Below are positions 1 through 11,446 of a stretch of 64,000 nt of DNA, piece by piece. The stretch's first letter is position 1, and each line of letters starts with the position of its first letter. The stretch is from assembly GCF_022370755.2 (NCBI RefSeq), contig NZ_CP092364.2, positions 806,001 through 870,000 of the forward strand. The letters run 5' to 3'. The notes beneath the pieces are model-generated. The model had not been told where the DNA came from. It did no database searches and worked only from the letters and a program-made list of their open reading frames with translations. The translations under genes were made by a program, and so were the position numbers. This DNA comes from Mycolicibacterium goodii (lineage in GTDB: Bacteria; Actinomycetota; Actinomycetes; Mycobacteriales; Mycobacteriaceae).

Positions 1-918
1 ATCAACTTCACCAACATCTGCTACACCGGCTGCCGATTCTGCGCGTTCGCGCAGCGTAAGGGCGATGCCGACGCGTACTCGTTGTCGGTCGACGAGGTTG
101 CCGACCGCGCGTGGGAGGCCCACGTCGCCGGTGCCACCGAGGTGTGCATGCAGGGCGGCATCGACCCCGAATTGCCGGTCACCGGGTACGCCGATCTGGT
201 GCGTGCGGTCAAGAAGCGCGTGCCGTCGATGCACGTGCACGCGTTCTCGCCGATGGAGATCGCCAACGGCGTGACCCGCAGCGGTATGTCGATCCGTGAA
301 TGGCTGACCGCGCTGCGCGAGGCCGGGCTCGACACCATCCCCGGCACCGCGGCCGAGATTCTCGACGACGAGGTCCGCTGGGTGCTCACCAAGGGCAAGT
401 TGCCGACGTCGATGTGGATCGAGGTGATCACCACCGCGCACGAGGTCGGCCTGCGCTCGAGTTCGACGATGATGTACGGCCACGTCGACCAGCCACGGCA
501 CTGGGTCGGGCACCTCAATGTCATCAAGTCCATCCAGGACCGCACCGGTGGCTTCACCGAGTTCGTCCCGCTGCCGTTCGTGCACCAGTCCTCGCCGCTG
601 TACCTGGCCGGCGGCGCCCGGCCGGGCCCGACGCACCGTGACAACCGTGCCGTGCACGCGCTGGCCCGGATCATGTTGCACGGCAGGATCGATCACATCC
701 AGACCAGCTGGGTCAAGCTCGGCATCGAGCGCACACAGGTGATGCTGCGTGGTGGCGCCAACGACCTCGGCGGCACGCTCATGGAGGAGACCATCTCCCG
801 CATGGCCGGCTCCGAGAACGGATCGGCCAAGACCGTCGAAGAGCTTGTCGCGATCGCCGAGGGCATCGGCCGTCCCGCCCGCCAGCGCACGACCACCTAC
901 GCGCCCCTGGCCGCATAG
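1..918 (+). CDS. fbiC: FO synthase, C-terminal (CofH) part, 5' truncated by the window
   Basis: This is the last 305 codons of the bifunctional enzyme that makes FO (7,8-didemethyl-8-hydroxy-5-deazariboflavin), the chromophore of coenzyme F420. The frame is open from base 1 and opens with a radical-SAM cluster motif CYTGCRFC (CxxxCxxC) at about residues 7-14. This is the second of the two radical SAM halves of FbiC, corresponding to CofH, which joins a tyrosine-derived radical to the flavin precursor. Conserved blocks such as [11 protein letters not shown] and SSTMMYGH are typical of CofH. The N-terminal CofG half must lie upstream of the window. Family identification is strong; the symbol follows mycobacterial usage. 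Confidence 0.95.
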   Translation: MNFTNICYTGCRFCAFAQRKGDADAYSLSVDEVADRAWEAHVAGATEVCMQGGIDPELPVTGYADLVRAVKKRVPSMHVHAFSPMEIANGVTRSGMSIREWLTALREAGLDTIPGTAAEILDDEVRWVLTKGKLPTSMWIEVITTAHEVGLRSSSTMMYGHVDQPRHWVGHLNVIKSIQDRTGGFTEFVPLPFVHQSSPLYLAGGARPGPTHRDNRAVHALARIMLHGRIDHIQTSWVKLGIERTQVMLRGGANDLGGTLMEETISRMAGSENGSAKTVEELVAIAEGIGRPARQRTTTYAPLAA

Positions 919-943
919 TCGCATAGTTTCAGCACCGCGACGT

Positions 944-1003
944 GCGCCGCGCACCTCGCGCCGCCGCACGCGCGCCGCGCACCTTGCGCCGCCGCACCTT
1001 GCG
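944..1003. repeat. Short GC-rich tandem repeat, about 14-15 bp units
   Basis: About four imperfect copies of a GCGCCGC(C)GCACCTT-like unit run head to tail at 944-957, 958-971, 972-985 and 986-1000, with a partial fifth copy. They lie in the 312-base gap between fbiC and the YceI gene and lead straight into the inverted repeat at 1004-1067. The rest of the gap (1068-1230) holds no gene that I can support, only the in-frame upstream extension of the YceI reading frame. Confidence 0.6.
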
Positions 1004-1067
1004 CCGCGAGCGTGCGCGTCTGCTGCACAACACGCCGTGAAATGCAGCCGGCCGCGCACGCTCGCGG
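1004..1067. repeat. 15-bp perfect inverted repeat (hairpin element) downstream of fbiC
   Basis: Arms CCGCGAGCGTGCGCG (1004-1018) and CGCGCACGCTCGCGG (1053-1067) are exact reverse complements. A second inner pair, GCTGCA (1022-1027) with TGCAGC (1043-1048), would extend the stem. It could serve as a transcription terminator for fbiC. The layout (long arms, structured 34-base interior) also resembles a dispersed intergenic palindromic element, which is inference. There is no T-run after the stem. Confidence 0.6.
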
Positions 1068-1230
1068 GCTACGAGTGTGCGCCGAATCCTCCACCCGTGA
1101 TGCCATCGGTCGGTGGCAGTATGACCCGCCCGAAGTGATGCCGTTTTCGGGAATCAATTCGGACTACGGTCCGTTTACTTGGTGGAAGGGTGCCGGAGGG
1201 GCCGGCGCCTCAGTAGGCAAGGAGAACGAC

Positions 1231-1779
1231 ATGACCGTTGCGGTAGCCACAGACCTGACCGCGGGCACGTGGGCGATCGACCCGCTGCACTCGTCCATCA
1301 GCTTCTCGGTGCGCCACCTCGTCGTCAGCAAGGTGCGCGGGACTTTCGGCACGTTCAGCGGCGCGATCACCGTGGCCGAGGACGGCACGCCGTCGGTCCG
1401 CGCGGAGATCGCCGTCGACTCGGTCGACACCGGCAACGAGCAGCGCGACGAGCACCTGAAGTCGGCCGACTACTTCGACGTCGAGAAGTTCCCGGTCGCC
1501 ACCTTCGTCTCCACCGGCGTCACTCCCAAGGGCGACAACTACGTGCTCGACGGCGACTTCACTCTCAAGGGCATCACCAAACCGGTGAGCCTGGACCTCG
1601 TGTTCGACGGTGTCAACCCGGGTATGGGTCACGGCGCTGTCGCGGGTTTCGAAGCGACGGTTGTGCTCAACCGCAAGGAATTCGGCATCGACATCGACAT
1701 GCCGCTGGAAACCGGCGGTGCGGTGGTCGGTGAGAACATCACCATCACGTTGAACATCGAGGCGCTCAAGCAGGCCTGA
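1231..1779 (+). CDS. YceI family protein (lipid-binding beta-barrel)
   Basis: A 182-residue protein of the YceI family, lipocalin-like barrels that bind isoprenoid or other amphiphilic molecules. The family signature is seen as GTWAIDPLHSSISFSVRHLV near the N terminus, then FGTFSGAITV, the block DEHLKSADYFDVEKFPVATFVS and the late GDFTLKGITKPVSLDL. No signal peptide is visible, so it is probably cytoplasmic, as in other actinobacterial members. I chose the ATG at 1231 because an AAGGAG ribosome site lies about 7 bases upstream and the family similarity starts just after it; the frame stays open far upstream but without family features. The ligand is unknown. Confidence 0.85.
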   Translation: MTVAVATDLTAGTWAIDPLHSSISFSVRHLVVSKVRGTFGTFSGAITVAEDGTPSVRAEIAVDSVDTGNEQRDEHLKSADYFDVEKFPVATFVSTGVTPKGDNYVLDGDFTLKGITKPVSLDLVFDGVNPGMGHGAVAGFEATVVLNRKEFGIDIDMPLETGGAVVGENITITLNIEALKQA

Positions 1780-1790
1780 TCACCCGATCG

Positions 1791-4357
<2,567 letters not shown>

Positions 4358-4385
4358 GGCAGGCTATGCGGTACCGGCAGTCCTA

Positions 4386-4399
4386 TGCAACAAGTTGCA
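4386..4399. promoter_or_regulatory. Candidate PadR operator
   Basis: TGCAACAAGTTGCA is a perfect palindrome with 6-base arms and an AA centre. It sits 29 bases upstream of the padR start codon, in the 259-base gap shared with the divergent ferredoxin gene. Autoregulation through such a site is usual for the family; binding here is inference. Confidence 0.5.
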
Positions 4400-4616
4400 A
4401 TGGATCCCATCTGTGCGACTGCACAGCGTGGCCACTAGGCGAGGTGTATGTGCGACGTTTAGTATCAGTAACCACGCGCCACCCTTAACTGGGCGGCGCG
4501 TAAGTTAGGGCACACTGAGACGCGCGTCCAAGTATGGGCAACGCATACTGTCGCGACGGACTCACGAGTCCTGACCCCGCACCCGACCAGCAGCCCACTG
4601 GACAGGAGAGACATCA

Positions 4617-4940
4617 GTGACGTACGTCATTGCCGAACCCTGCGTCGACGTCAAGGACAAGGCATGCATCGAGGAATGCCCTGTCGATTGCATCTACGAG
4701 GGCGCACGCATGCTGTACATCCACCCCGACGAATGCGTGGACTGTGGCGCCTGTGAGCCGGTCTGCCCCGTCGAGGCCATCTACTACGAAGATGATGTGC
4801 CGGACCAGTGGAGCGGCTACGCGCAGAGCAACGCCGATTTCTTCGCCGAACTCGGCTCGCCGGGTGGTGCCTCCAAGGTGGGCCAGACGGACAACGATCC
4901 GCAGGCCATCAAGGATCTCCCGCCCCAGGGTGAGGACTGA
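4617..4940 (+). CDS. fdxC: 7Fe ferredoxin (3Fe-4S/4Fe-4S)
   Basis: A 107-residue bacterial 7Fe ferredoxin, a soluble low-potential electron carrier. Cysteines are arranged as [17 protein letters not shown] near residues 9-25, with the [12 protein letters not shown] cluster near residues 41-52, the pattern for one 3Fe-4S and one 4Fe-4S centre. It is close in length and sequence to mycobacterial FdxA/FdxC proteins. Translation starts at GTG 4617, 6 bases after a GGAGAG ribosome site. The aminotransferase gene dapC follows after 17 bases, the same pairing I recall in M. tuberculosis (Rv1177-Rv1178). The electron partner cannot be read from the sequence. Confidence 0.92.
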   Translation: MTYVIAEPCVDVKDKACIEECPVDCIYEGARMLYIHPDECVDCGACEPVCPVEAIYYEDDVPDQWSGYAQSNADFFAELGSPGGASKVGQTDNDPQAIKDLPPQGED

Positions 4941-4957
4941 TCACGGTCGAGACACCG

Positions 4958-6061
4958 ATGGTGCGTCAGCGCCGCTCGGCGACACTGCCAGAGTTCCCGT
5001 GGGACACCCTGGCGGACGTCACGGCGCTGGCGCGTTCACACCCTGACGGCATCGTCGACCTCTCGGTGGGCACCCCGGTGGACCCGGTGGCCTCCGTCAT
5101 CCGTGACGCGCTGGCGGCCGGGAGTTCGGCTCCCGGGTATCCGACAACCGCGGGGACACCGCAGCTTCGTGAGGCGATGGTGCGGGCCCTTGGCCGGCGC
5201 TTCGGCATCACCGAGCTCACGCCGCAGACCGTGCTGCCGGTGATCGGCACCAAGGAGCTCATCGCCTGGCTGCCGACGCTGCTGGGCCTGGGGCCCGACG
5301 ACATCGTCGTCGTGCCCGAACTCGCCTACCCGACATACGAGGTGGGCGCACGGCTGGCCGGTGCGCAGGTGCTGCGGGCCGACTCGCTCACGCAGATCGG
5401 GCCACAGGTGCCCGCTCTGATGTACCTGAACTCGCCGAGCAATCCCACCGGCCGGGTGCTGGGCACCGACCACCTCCGCAAGGTGGTCACCTGGGCGCGG
5501 GAGCGGGGCGTGCTGGTGGCCTCCGACGAGTGCTATCTGGGGCTGAGCTGGGACGCCGATCCGGTCAGCGTGCTGCATCCGTCCGTGTGCGACGGTGACC
5601 ACACCGGGCTGCTGGCCATCCACTCGCTGTCGAAGACGTCGTCGCTCGCCGGATACCGCGCCGGTTTCGTCGCGGGCGATCCTGCCGTGGTCGCCGAACT
5701 GCTCGCGGTACGCAAGCACGCCGGGATGATGGTGCCCACACCGGTCCAGGTCGCCATGGTCGCCGCGCTCGACGACGACGAACACGAAGCCGTACAACGC
5801 GATCGGTACGCGCGGCGTCGTGATCTGCTGCTGCCCGCGTTCCGGGCGGCGGGTTTCACCGTCGACCATTCCGAGGCCGGGCTGTACCTGTGGGCCACCC
5901 GTGGCGAGGCATGCCGTGACACGCTGCGGTGGCTCGCCGAACGCGGGGTCCTCGTCGCGCCGGGTGAGTTCTACGGACCCGCGGGCGACCGGTATGTGCG
6001 GGTCGCGTTGACGGCCACGGACGAACGAATTCGATCGGCCGTCGAACGGCTCGCTCCGTAG
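4958..6061 (+). CDS. dapC: Succinyldiaminopimelate transaminase
   Basis: A 367-residue class I/II PLP aminotransferase. By gene context it is the mycobacterial DapC that makes N-succinyl-LL-2,6-diaminopimelate in the succinylase route to lysine and peptidoglycan DAP. The fold markers are PTTAGTPQLREAM, the substrate loop YLNSPSNPTGRVL, DECYLGLSW, and the PLP-lysine motif SLSKTSSLAGYRAGF (Lys near residue 227). dapD and dapE of the same pathway lie 15 kb downstream. Family is certain; the exact substrate rests on synteny and on the pathway needing such an enzyme. Confidence 0.85.
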   Translation: MVRQRRSATLPEFPWDTLADVTALARSHPDGIVDLSVGTPVDPVASVIRDALAAGSSAPGYPTTAGTPQLREAMVRALGRRFGITELTPQTVLPVIGTKELIAWLPTLLGLGPDDIVVVPELAYPTYEVGARLAGAQVLRADSLTQIGPQVPALMYLNSPSNPTGRVLGTDHLRKVVTWARERGVLVASDECYLGLSWDADPVSVLHPSVCDGDHTGLLAIHSLSKTSSLAGYRAGFVAGDPAVVAELLAVRKHAGMMVPTPVQVAMVAALDDDEHEAVQRDRYARRRDLLLPAFRAAGFTVDHSEAGLYLWATRGEACRDTLRWLAERGVLVAPGEFYGPAGDRYVRVALTATDERIRSAVERLAP

Positions 6062-6062
6062 T

Positions 6063-7640
6063 TCACGCGGTCGCACGCAAACTGAGCGACATCAGCAGCC
6101 GCACATCGGGATCTCCCAGCGACGTTCCGAGCAGTTGCTCGACGCGGCGTACGCGGTAGCGCACGGTGTTCGGGTGCACGTGCATCGACTGCGCGGCCGC
6201 CGCGACGTCGCCGAAGCTGTCCAGATAGACGCGCAACGTCTCGGCCAGCACGGGTTCGTCGGCGCGCAGCGCGCGTACCCGCGGATCGATCAACCGGTCG
6301 TCGGAGGCGATCGCGGTGATGATCTCGTCGAGCAGCACCGTGGTGCGCGCCTCGGCCAGTGAGGTGACCTGTCCGAGCGCGCCGGGATGACGCCCGGCGC
6401 TGTCCAGCACGCGATCCACCTCGCTGCGGGCCGATGCGGCACCGGCGAGTCCGGCGACCGGAGCGGCGATGACGGCGTGCAACTCGATGCCGAGTTCGGA
6501 GCGCAACGCCGCGACCGTGCCGCGGATCCACGACGTGACCGCTGCGGGCTTACCGGTGTTGGGGAACAGCACGTACACCCGGGTGCGGGACGATGTGATC
6601 TGTGCGTCGGACCGGAATGCGCTGGCGCTCAGGGACAGGACGTCGGCGATCCGCGTGCTGGGTGAGCCTGCGTCGAACCCGATGAGTGCCGCGCGTCCGT
6701 CGGCGGTGATGCCGAGTTCGCGCGCGATCTGCTCGACGTCGACGGGTTCGTCGGCGGCGCGCAGGCCCAGCAGTTCCTGCAGGCGCACGGCGTCGGTGGA
6801 CGGTGTCGCGGCCAGGCGCGCCATGATCCTGGCGGCCAGGACGGCGGCGCCGCGCAGGACTTCGTCGGCGTCCTCGGCGAGCGGGCGGCTGCCCTGCTGC
6901 ACCCAGATCGTGCCCGCGAATGCCGGCGCGCGACGCTCGTCGGGGGCCGGTTGGAAGATCCCGATGGCCAACCGCGGCCGCAGCCCCAACTCGGGACGCT
7001 CGGCGACCCGCACGACATCGGGCCTGGCCCGTAACGCGTCGAAGATGCCCCACTGCGCGATCCACGCGAGGTGCTCCGACGGGCCCGCCCGCCCGAGGAT
7101 CGACAGCCTGCGCAGTTCGTCGGCCTCCTCGTTGGACGCCGAGTACGCGAGCACATGGGACTGGGCGTCCTCGATGCTCACCATGCCGTGTGTGCGGTCG
7201 GCGACCGACTGTGCCAGCCCGAACAGGTCGGTTCCCGAATCGTGCAGCGCGCGGTCGTTGTGGTGTTCGAAGACGTGGTTGACGAGCCGGTACAACCGTT
7301 CCCAGCGGGCGCGCGGGTCGACGGCGACGACGGCGATACCCGCCGCGGTGGCACGTTCTGCGACGGGGATCGACGGCTCCTTGACGAAGATCGCGGCGGG
7401 TGGCCGATGCGTGGCCTGATGCTCCACCCAGGACAGCGTGTCGGACTCGGAGATGCCGAGGAGGAAGAACAGATCCGCCGAACCGGCTGCGGGCGCGAGG
7501 CCGAAGCGGACATCATCGGAGTCGATCAGGGCGGCCGACGCCACCGGGAGGTCCAGCCCGCGCGGTGCCTCGACGAGCCGGACCAGCGTCGCGTCGAGGG
7601 CCAACAGCAGTTGACCCAGGCTGACTCCCGGCGCCTGCAT
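6063..7640 (-). CDS. pruC: PucR/CdaR-type transcriptional regulator of proline catabolism
   Basis: About 525 residues with the PucR layout: a long ligand-sensing N-terminal half, a GGDEF-like middle segment, and the C-terminal PucR helix-turn-helix seen in ETLRVYLDSFGDVAAAAQSM followed by HVHPNTVRYRVRRVEQLLG. It is transcribed divergently from pruA-pruB. In mycobacteria this regulator is reported to activate the proline dehydrogenase/P5C dehydrogenase genes. I start it at the ATG at 7640 (MQAPGVSLGQLLLAL); an in-frame ATG exists at 7664 but would run through the candidate operator. It probably responds to proline or P5C, which is inference. Confidence 0.85.
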   Translation of the reverse strand: MQAPGVSLGQLLLALDATLVRLVEAPRGLDLPVASAALIDSDDVRFGLAPAAGSADLFFLLGISESDTLSWVEHQATHRPPAAIFVKEPSIPVAERATAAGIAVVAVDPRARWERLYRLVNHVFEHHNDRALHDSGTDLFGLAQSVADRTHGMVSIEDAQSHVLAYSASNEEADELRRLSILGRAGPSEHLAWIAQWGIFDALRARPDVVRVAERPELGLRPRLAIGIFQPAPDERRAPAFAGTIWVQQGSRPLAEDADEVLRGAAVLAARIMARLAATPSTDAVRLQELLGLRAADEPVDVEQIARELGITADGRAALIGFDAGSPSTRIADVLSLSASAFRSDAQITSSRTRVYVLFPNTGKPAAVTSWIRGTVAALRSELGIELHAVIAAPVAGLAGAASARSEVDRVLDSAGRHPGALGQVTSLAEARTTVLLDEIITAIASDDRLIDPRVRALRADEPVLAETLRVYLDSFGDVAAAAQSMHVHPNTVRYRVRRVEQLLGTSLGDPDVRLLMSLSLRATA

Positions 7641-7641
7641 G

Positions 7642-7689
7642 TTGTCCGATCTTACTGTCCACACGTTGCACTGTTGTCTGATCGGACAA
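7642..7689. promoter_or_regulatory. Candidate operator between pruC and pruA
   Basis: The 83-base gap holds TTGTCCGATC at 7642-7651 and its exact reverse complement GATCGGACAA at 7680-7689. A near-perfect 16-base palindrome TTGTCTGATCGGACAA occupies 7674-7689, with a direct half-site copy at 7642. One site abuts the regulator start codon and the other lies 35 bases before pruA. This suits shared control of both divergent genes by PruC. Confidence 0.6.
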
Positions 7690-7723
7690 AACTAATCGGG
7701 TCGTGGTCAGCGATTCTTGAGCC

Positions 7724-9352
7724 ATGGACGCCATCACCGACGTGCCCACGCCGGCCAACGAGCCGATTCACGACTACGCACCCGGCTCGCAGGAACGCAC
7801 CCGGCTCACCACGGCACTGCATGACCTCGCCAGTACTCCGATCGACCTGCCGCACGTCATCGGCGGCGAGCACCGCATGGGTTCGGGTGCACGCATCGAT
7901 GTCGTACAACCGCACCGGCATTCGGCGCGGCTGGGCATCCTCACCAACGCCGAGCACGCCGACGCCTCGGCGGCCATCGACGCCGCGATCGCCGCCAAAC
8001 ACGATTGGGCGGCACTGCAGTTCGATCAGCGTGCCGCGGTCTTCCTGCGCGCGGCCGATCTGTTGTCGGGTCCGTGGCGCGAGAAGATCGCCGCCGCGAC
8101 GATGCTCGGTCAGTCCAAGAGCGCCTACCAGGCCGAGATCGACGCACCGTGCGAGCTCATCGATTTCTGGCGGTTCAACGTCGCATTCGCCCGCCAGATC
8201 CTGGCGCAGCAGCCGATCAGCAGCCCCGGCGTGTGGAATCGCACCGACCACCGCCCGCTGGAGGGCTTCGTATACGCCATCACGCCGTTCAACTTCACGG
8301 CCATCGCGGGCAACCTGCCGACCGCGCCGGCACTGATGGGCAACACCGTCGTGTGGAAGCCGTCGCCCACCCAGACCTTCGCGGCATATCTCACGATGCA
8401 ACTGCTGGAGGCCGCTGGCCTACCGCCGGGCGTCATCAACCTGGTCACCGGCGACGGTATCGCGGTTTCCGAAGTGGCCCTGGCCGATCCGCGCCTTGCC
8501 GGTATCCACTTCACCGGTTCGACCGCGACGTTCCAGCACCTGTGGCGTGAGGTCGGTGCGAACATCGACCGCTACCACACCTATCCACGGCTGGTCGGCG
8601 AAACCGGCGGAAAGGACTTCGTGCTCGCGCATGCCTCGGCCCGCCCGGATGTGTTGCGCACCGCGCTGATCCGCGGCGCGTTCGACTACCAGGGGCAGAA
8701 GTGCTCGGCGGCGTCGCGCGCATTCATCCCGCGGTCGGTGTGGCAGCAGATGGGCGACGATTTCCTCTCGGCCACCGAGGCGCTGCGCTACGGCGACGTC
8801 GCCGACCTGACCAACTTCGGCGGTGCGGTGATCGACGACCGCGCCTTCGCCAAGAACGTCAAGGCCATCGAGCGGGCGAAGAGCGCGCCCGGCGTCACCA
8901 TCGCCGTCGGCGGTGAATACGACGACAGCGAAGGCTATTTCGTACGACCGACCGTGCTGCTGTCCGACGACCCGACCGACGACGCGTTCTGCACCGAGTA
9001 CTTCGGGCCGATCCTGGCGGTGCATGTCTACCCCGACGCCGAATACGAGCGGATCCTCGGCGTGGTCGACACCGGCGCCAAGTACGGCCTCACCGGTGCG
9101 GTGATAGCCGACGACCGCGTCGCGGTGCAACAGGCGCTCGACGGGCTGCGCTACGCCGCGGGCAACTTCTACATCAACGACAAGCCCACCGGGGCGGTCG
9201 TCGGGCAGCAACCGTTCGGCGGGTCGCGCGCATCGGGCACCAACGACAAGGCCGGATCGGCACAGAACCTGATGCGCTGGACGTCGGCACGGTCCATCAA
9301 GGAGACGTTCGTACCGGCCACCAACCACACCTACCCACACATGGAGGCGTGA
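7724..9352 (+). CDS. pruA: 1-pyrroline-5-carboxylate dehydrogenase
   Basis: A 542-residue aldehyde dehydrogenase of the P5C type. It oxidises glutamate semialdehyde (from pyrroline-5-carboxylate) to glutamate with NAD+, the second step of proline degradation. Visible landmarks are the NAD-binding FTGSTATFQHLW, the general-base segment LVGETGGKDF, the catalytic cysteine in FDYQGQKCSAASR, and the C-terminal PFGGSRASGTNDKAGS. It lacks the fused proline dehydrogenase domain of PutA; that activity is in the next gene, 3 bases downstream, so the two are one operon. Likely controlled by the divergent PucR-type regulator. Confidence 0.94.
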   Translation: MDAITDVPTPANEPIHDYAPGSQERTRLTTALHDLASTPIDLPHVIGGEHRMGSGARIDVVQPHRHSARLGILTNAEHADASAAIDAAIAAKHDWAALQFDQRAAVFLRAADLLSGPWREKIAAATMLGQSKSAYQAEIDAPCELIDFWRFNVAFARQILAQQPISSPGVWNRTDHRPLEGFVYAITPFNFTAIAGNLPTAPALMGNTVVWKPSPTQTFAAYLTMQLLEAAGLPPGVINLVTGDGIAVSEVALADPRLAGIHFTGSTATFQHLWREVGANIDRYHTYPRLVGETGGKDFVLAHASARPDVLRTALIRGAFDYQGQKCSAASRAFIPRSVWQQMGDDFLSATEALRYGDVADLTNFGGAVIDDRAFAKNVKAIERAKSAPGVTIAVGGEYDDSEGYFVRPTVLLSDDPTDDAFCTEYFGPILAVHVYPDAEYERILGVVDTGAKYGLTGAVIADDRVAVQQALDGLRYAAGNFYINDKPTGAVVGQQPFGGSRASGTNDKAGSAQNLMRWTSARSIKETFVPATNHTYPHMEA

Positions 9353-9355
9353 ACG

Positions 9356-10315
9356 ATGGGCGTCTTCGATCGGGTCGCCCGTCCCGCGATCCTCGCCGCA
9401 TCGCGCTCGCAGCGGCTCCGCAGCACGGCGGAGAGATTGCCCGTCACCCGCAAGGTGGTCGACCGTTTCGTCGCGGGCGAGACCGTACCCGAGGCGCTCG
9501 ACGCCGCTGCGGCGCTTCGCAGTTCGGGACGCATGGTGAGCATCGACTATCTCGGTGAGGACACCACGAGCAAAGAGGACGCCGAGCAGACGGTGCGCGC
9601 GTACCTCGCGCTGCTCGACGGTCTGAAACGCGGCGACGACGGCGATTCCGCGGTGCGGCCGCTGGAGGTGTCGCTCAAACTGTCCGCACTGGGCCAGGCG
9701 CTGCCGCGTGACGGTGAGAAGATCGCGCTGGAGAACGCGCACACGATCTGTGCCAAGGCACGTGACGTCGGCGCCTGGGTCACCGTGGACGCCGAGGACC
9801 ACACCACAACGGATTCGACACTGTCGATCGTGCGGGATCTGCGCACCGAATTCGACTGGCTCGGAACGGTTCTTCAGGCCTACCTCAAACGCAGCCGGGC
9901 CGACTGTGCGGAGTTCGCGGCCTCCGGCGCGCGAATCCGCCTGTGCAAGGGCGCCTATGACGAACCCGCATCGGTGGCGTACCGCGACCCCGACGAGGTC
10001 ACCGATTCATACCTGACGTGTCTGCGGATCCTCATGGCCGGGCGCGGCTACCCGATGGTGGCCTCGCACGATCCGGAGATCATCGCCGCCGTGCCGGCCC
10101 TCACCCGCGAATACCACCGCGGTGTCGACGATTTCGAGTACCAGATGTTGTACAACATCCGCGACGGTGAACAGCGCCGCCTGGCCGACGCCGGTAACCA
10201 CGTGCGGGTGTACGTACCGTTCGGCTACGAGTGGTACGGCTACTTCGTGCGGCGACTGGCCGAGCGCCCGGCGAACCTCACCTTCTTCCTGCGGGCGCTG
10301 GCCGAACGTCGCTAG
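9356..10315 (+). CDS. pruB: Proline dehydrogenase (monofunctional)
   Basis: A 319-residue FAD-dependent proline dehydrogenase that oxidises proline to pyrroline-5-carboxylate and feeds electrons to the quinone pool. Family blocks are EVSLKLSALGQALP (barrel strand), VTVDAEDHTTTD, QAYLKRSRADC, IRLCKGAYDEP, VASHDPEIIAA and the C-terminal VRVYVPFGYEWYGYFVRRLAERP. It follows pruA with a 3-base gap. The end overlaps by 4 bases the 3' end of the convergent NUDIX gene. Length and motifs fit the monofunctional actinobacterial form. Confidence 0.94.
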   Translation: MGVFDRVARPAILAASRSQRLRSTAERLPVTRKVVDRFVAGETVPEALDAAAALRSSGRMVSIDYLGEDTTSKEDAEQTVRAYLALLDGLKRGDDGDSAVRPLEVSLKLSALGQALPRDGEKIALENAHTICAKARDVGAWVTVDAEDHTTTDSTLSIVRDLRTEFDWLGTVLQAYLKRSRADCAEFAASGARIRLCKGAYDEPASVAYRDPDEVTDSYLTCLRILMAGRGYPMVASHDPEIIAAVPALTREYHRGVDDFEYQMLYNIRDGEQRRLADAGNHVRVYVPFGYEWYGYFVRRLAERPANLTFFLRALAERR

Positions 10316-10851
10316 CTGCGCTCGTAGAGCAGCAGAAGGGCCCACGCCGCGATCGACTGCGCGTCGGTGATGTCACCGCTGCGCACCATGTCCTCGATCT
10401 CGGTGCGGGTGAACCACGCGCTGTGCATGTCCTGCTCTTCGTGTTCACGCTCATGGTCACCCTCGGTGAGTTCGGTCGCCAGGAACACCCAGCCGCGCTG
10501 GCTGCTCATGCCGGCCGCGACGTCGAGCAGGCCGAGTCTGACCAGGTTCGCCGCACGCAGGCCGGTCTCTTCCCGCAGTTCGCGCTCGGCCAGCGCATGC
10601 GGGTCGAGGTCCTGCCGGTCTGGTGCGGTGCCCTGCGGAAACTCCCAGCGCCGCAGCCCAAGTGGGTAACGGAACTGCTCCACGAGGTGGAAGCGCTCGC
10701 CGTCGTACGGGATCACCAGCGCGTACGTGGGCTTGTCGACCACGGCGTAGATGCCGTCGCTGCCGTCGGGGCGTTCGATGGCGTCCTCACGCAGCGTGAG
10801 CCAGTTGTTCCGGTACACCTCACGGGTCGAGACCTGCCGGATCATTCCCAT
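10312..10851 (-). CDS. NUDIX hydrolase (ADP-ribose pyrophosphatase-like)
   Basis: A 179-residue NUDIX protein. The segment RRWEFPQG followed by HALAERELREETGL carries the REUxEExGU core of the Nudix box that binds Mg2+. The surrounding sequence (VYRNNWLTLREDAIERPDGSDGIYAVV near the start) is like ADP-ribose and nucleotide-sugar pyrophosphatases. The start may be ATG 10851 or ATG 10845; the two differ by two residues. It lies 7 bases downstream of the DUF309 gene on the same strand, so the pair is probably co-transcribed. Substrate not assignable from sequence. Confidence 0.85.
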   Translation of the reverse strand: MGMIRQVSTREVYRNNWLTLREDAIERPDGSDGIYAVVDKPTYALVIPYDGERFHLVEQFRYPLGLRRWEFPQGTAPDRQDLDPHALAERELREETGLRAANLVRLGLLDVAAGMSSQRGWVFLATELTEGDHEREHEEQDMHSAWFTRTEIEDMVRSGDITDAQSIAAWALLLLYERS

Positions 10852-10858
10852 GGGCCCA

Positions 10859-11353
10859 TTATGGCGACGCGGCCTCGGTGAGCCTGACCCGCAGGCGGTC
10901 GGCTCCGATGGCACGGCCGGCCGCGAGGTCGTCGGCCAGCGCATCGGCATAGCCGATGAGGGCGGTGACGTCGACCGCATGCGGTGCAGGCACGTCCACC
11001 TGCGACAACCGGTCGGACGCACGTCGCAACAGCGCCGCCGCGCCGGGGAAGTTGCCCCGCTGGACATGGGTGATACCCACCGCCAGCTGCGCCAGGCCCT
11101 GCCACAGCGAGCGCTCGGTCGCCGGACCGCTCTTCCACGCCGCCTCGAGGACCTCGTGCGCAAAGAACGCGCGCCCACGGTCCAGGAGGCGCTGGGCATA
11201 GTCGAGGGTTTCCGCCGGCGACAGGCCCAGGTCATCCGGGATCCGCTCCACTCCCTGGCTCCCGTAGGGCAGCGGCCGGCCCAGCGCGTCGCGCGGACGG
11301 GAACTGTGCGGGCGTCCGGATTCGTCGCGGTCACGGTGCGCCGACGTACTCAT
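10859..11353 (-). CDS. DUF309 domain protein
   Basis: A 164-residue protein of the DUF309 family. The conserved core is FAHEVLEAAWKSGP (the family HE-x-x-E helix), with QGLAQLAVGITHVQRGNFPGA following. The fold is a small all-helical bundle and function is unknown; members often sit beside NUDIX or other housekeeping genes, as here. The first 45 residues are polar and probably disordered. It heads a likely two-gene operon with the NUDIX gene and is divergent from fadD36 with a 93-base gap. Confidence 0.8.
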   Translation of the reverse strand: MSTSAHRDRDESGRPHSSRPRDALGRPLPYGSQGVERIPDDLGLSPAETLDYAQRLLDRGRAFFAHEVLEAAWKSGPATERSLWQGLAQLAVGITHVQRGNFPGAAALLRRASDRLSQVDVPAPHAVDVTALIGYADALADDLAAGRAIGADRLRVRLTEAASP

Positions 11354-11446
11354 GGCTCCAGCCTGTCGGTGATCGCGCGCTGTGTCGAGGACATGCGGGG
11401 TTCGGCCGCGGGTCGGCGGGCAAAGAGGGCCGGGTAGCCTCGCACT

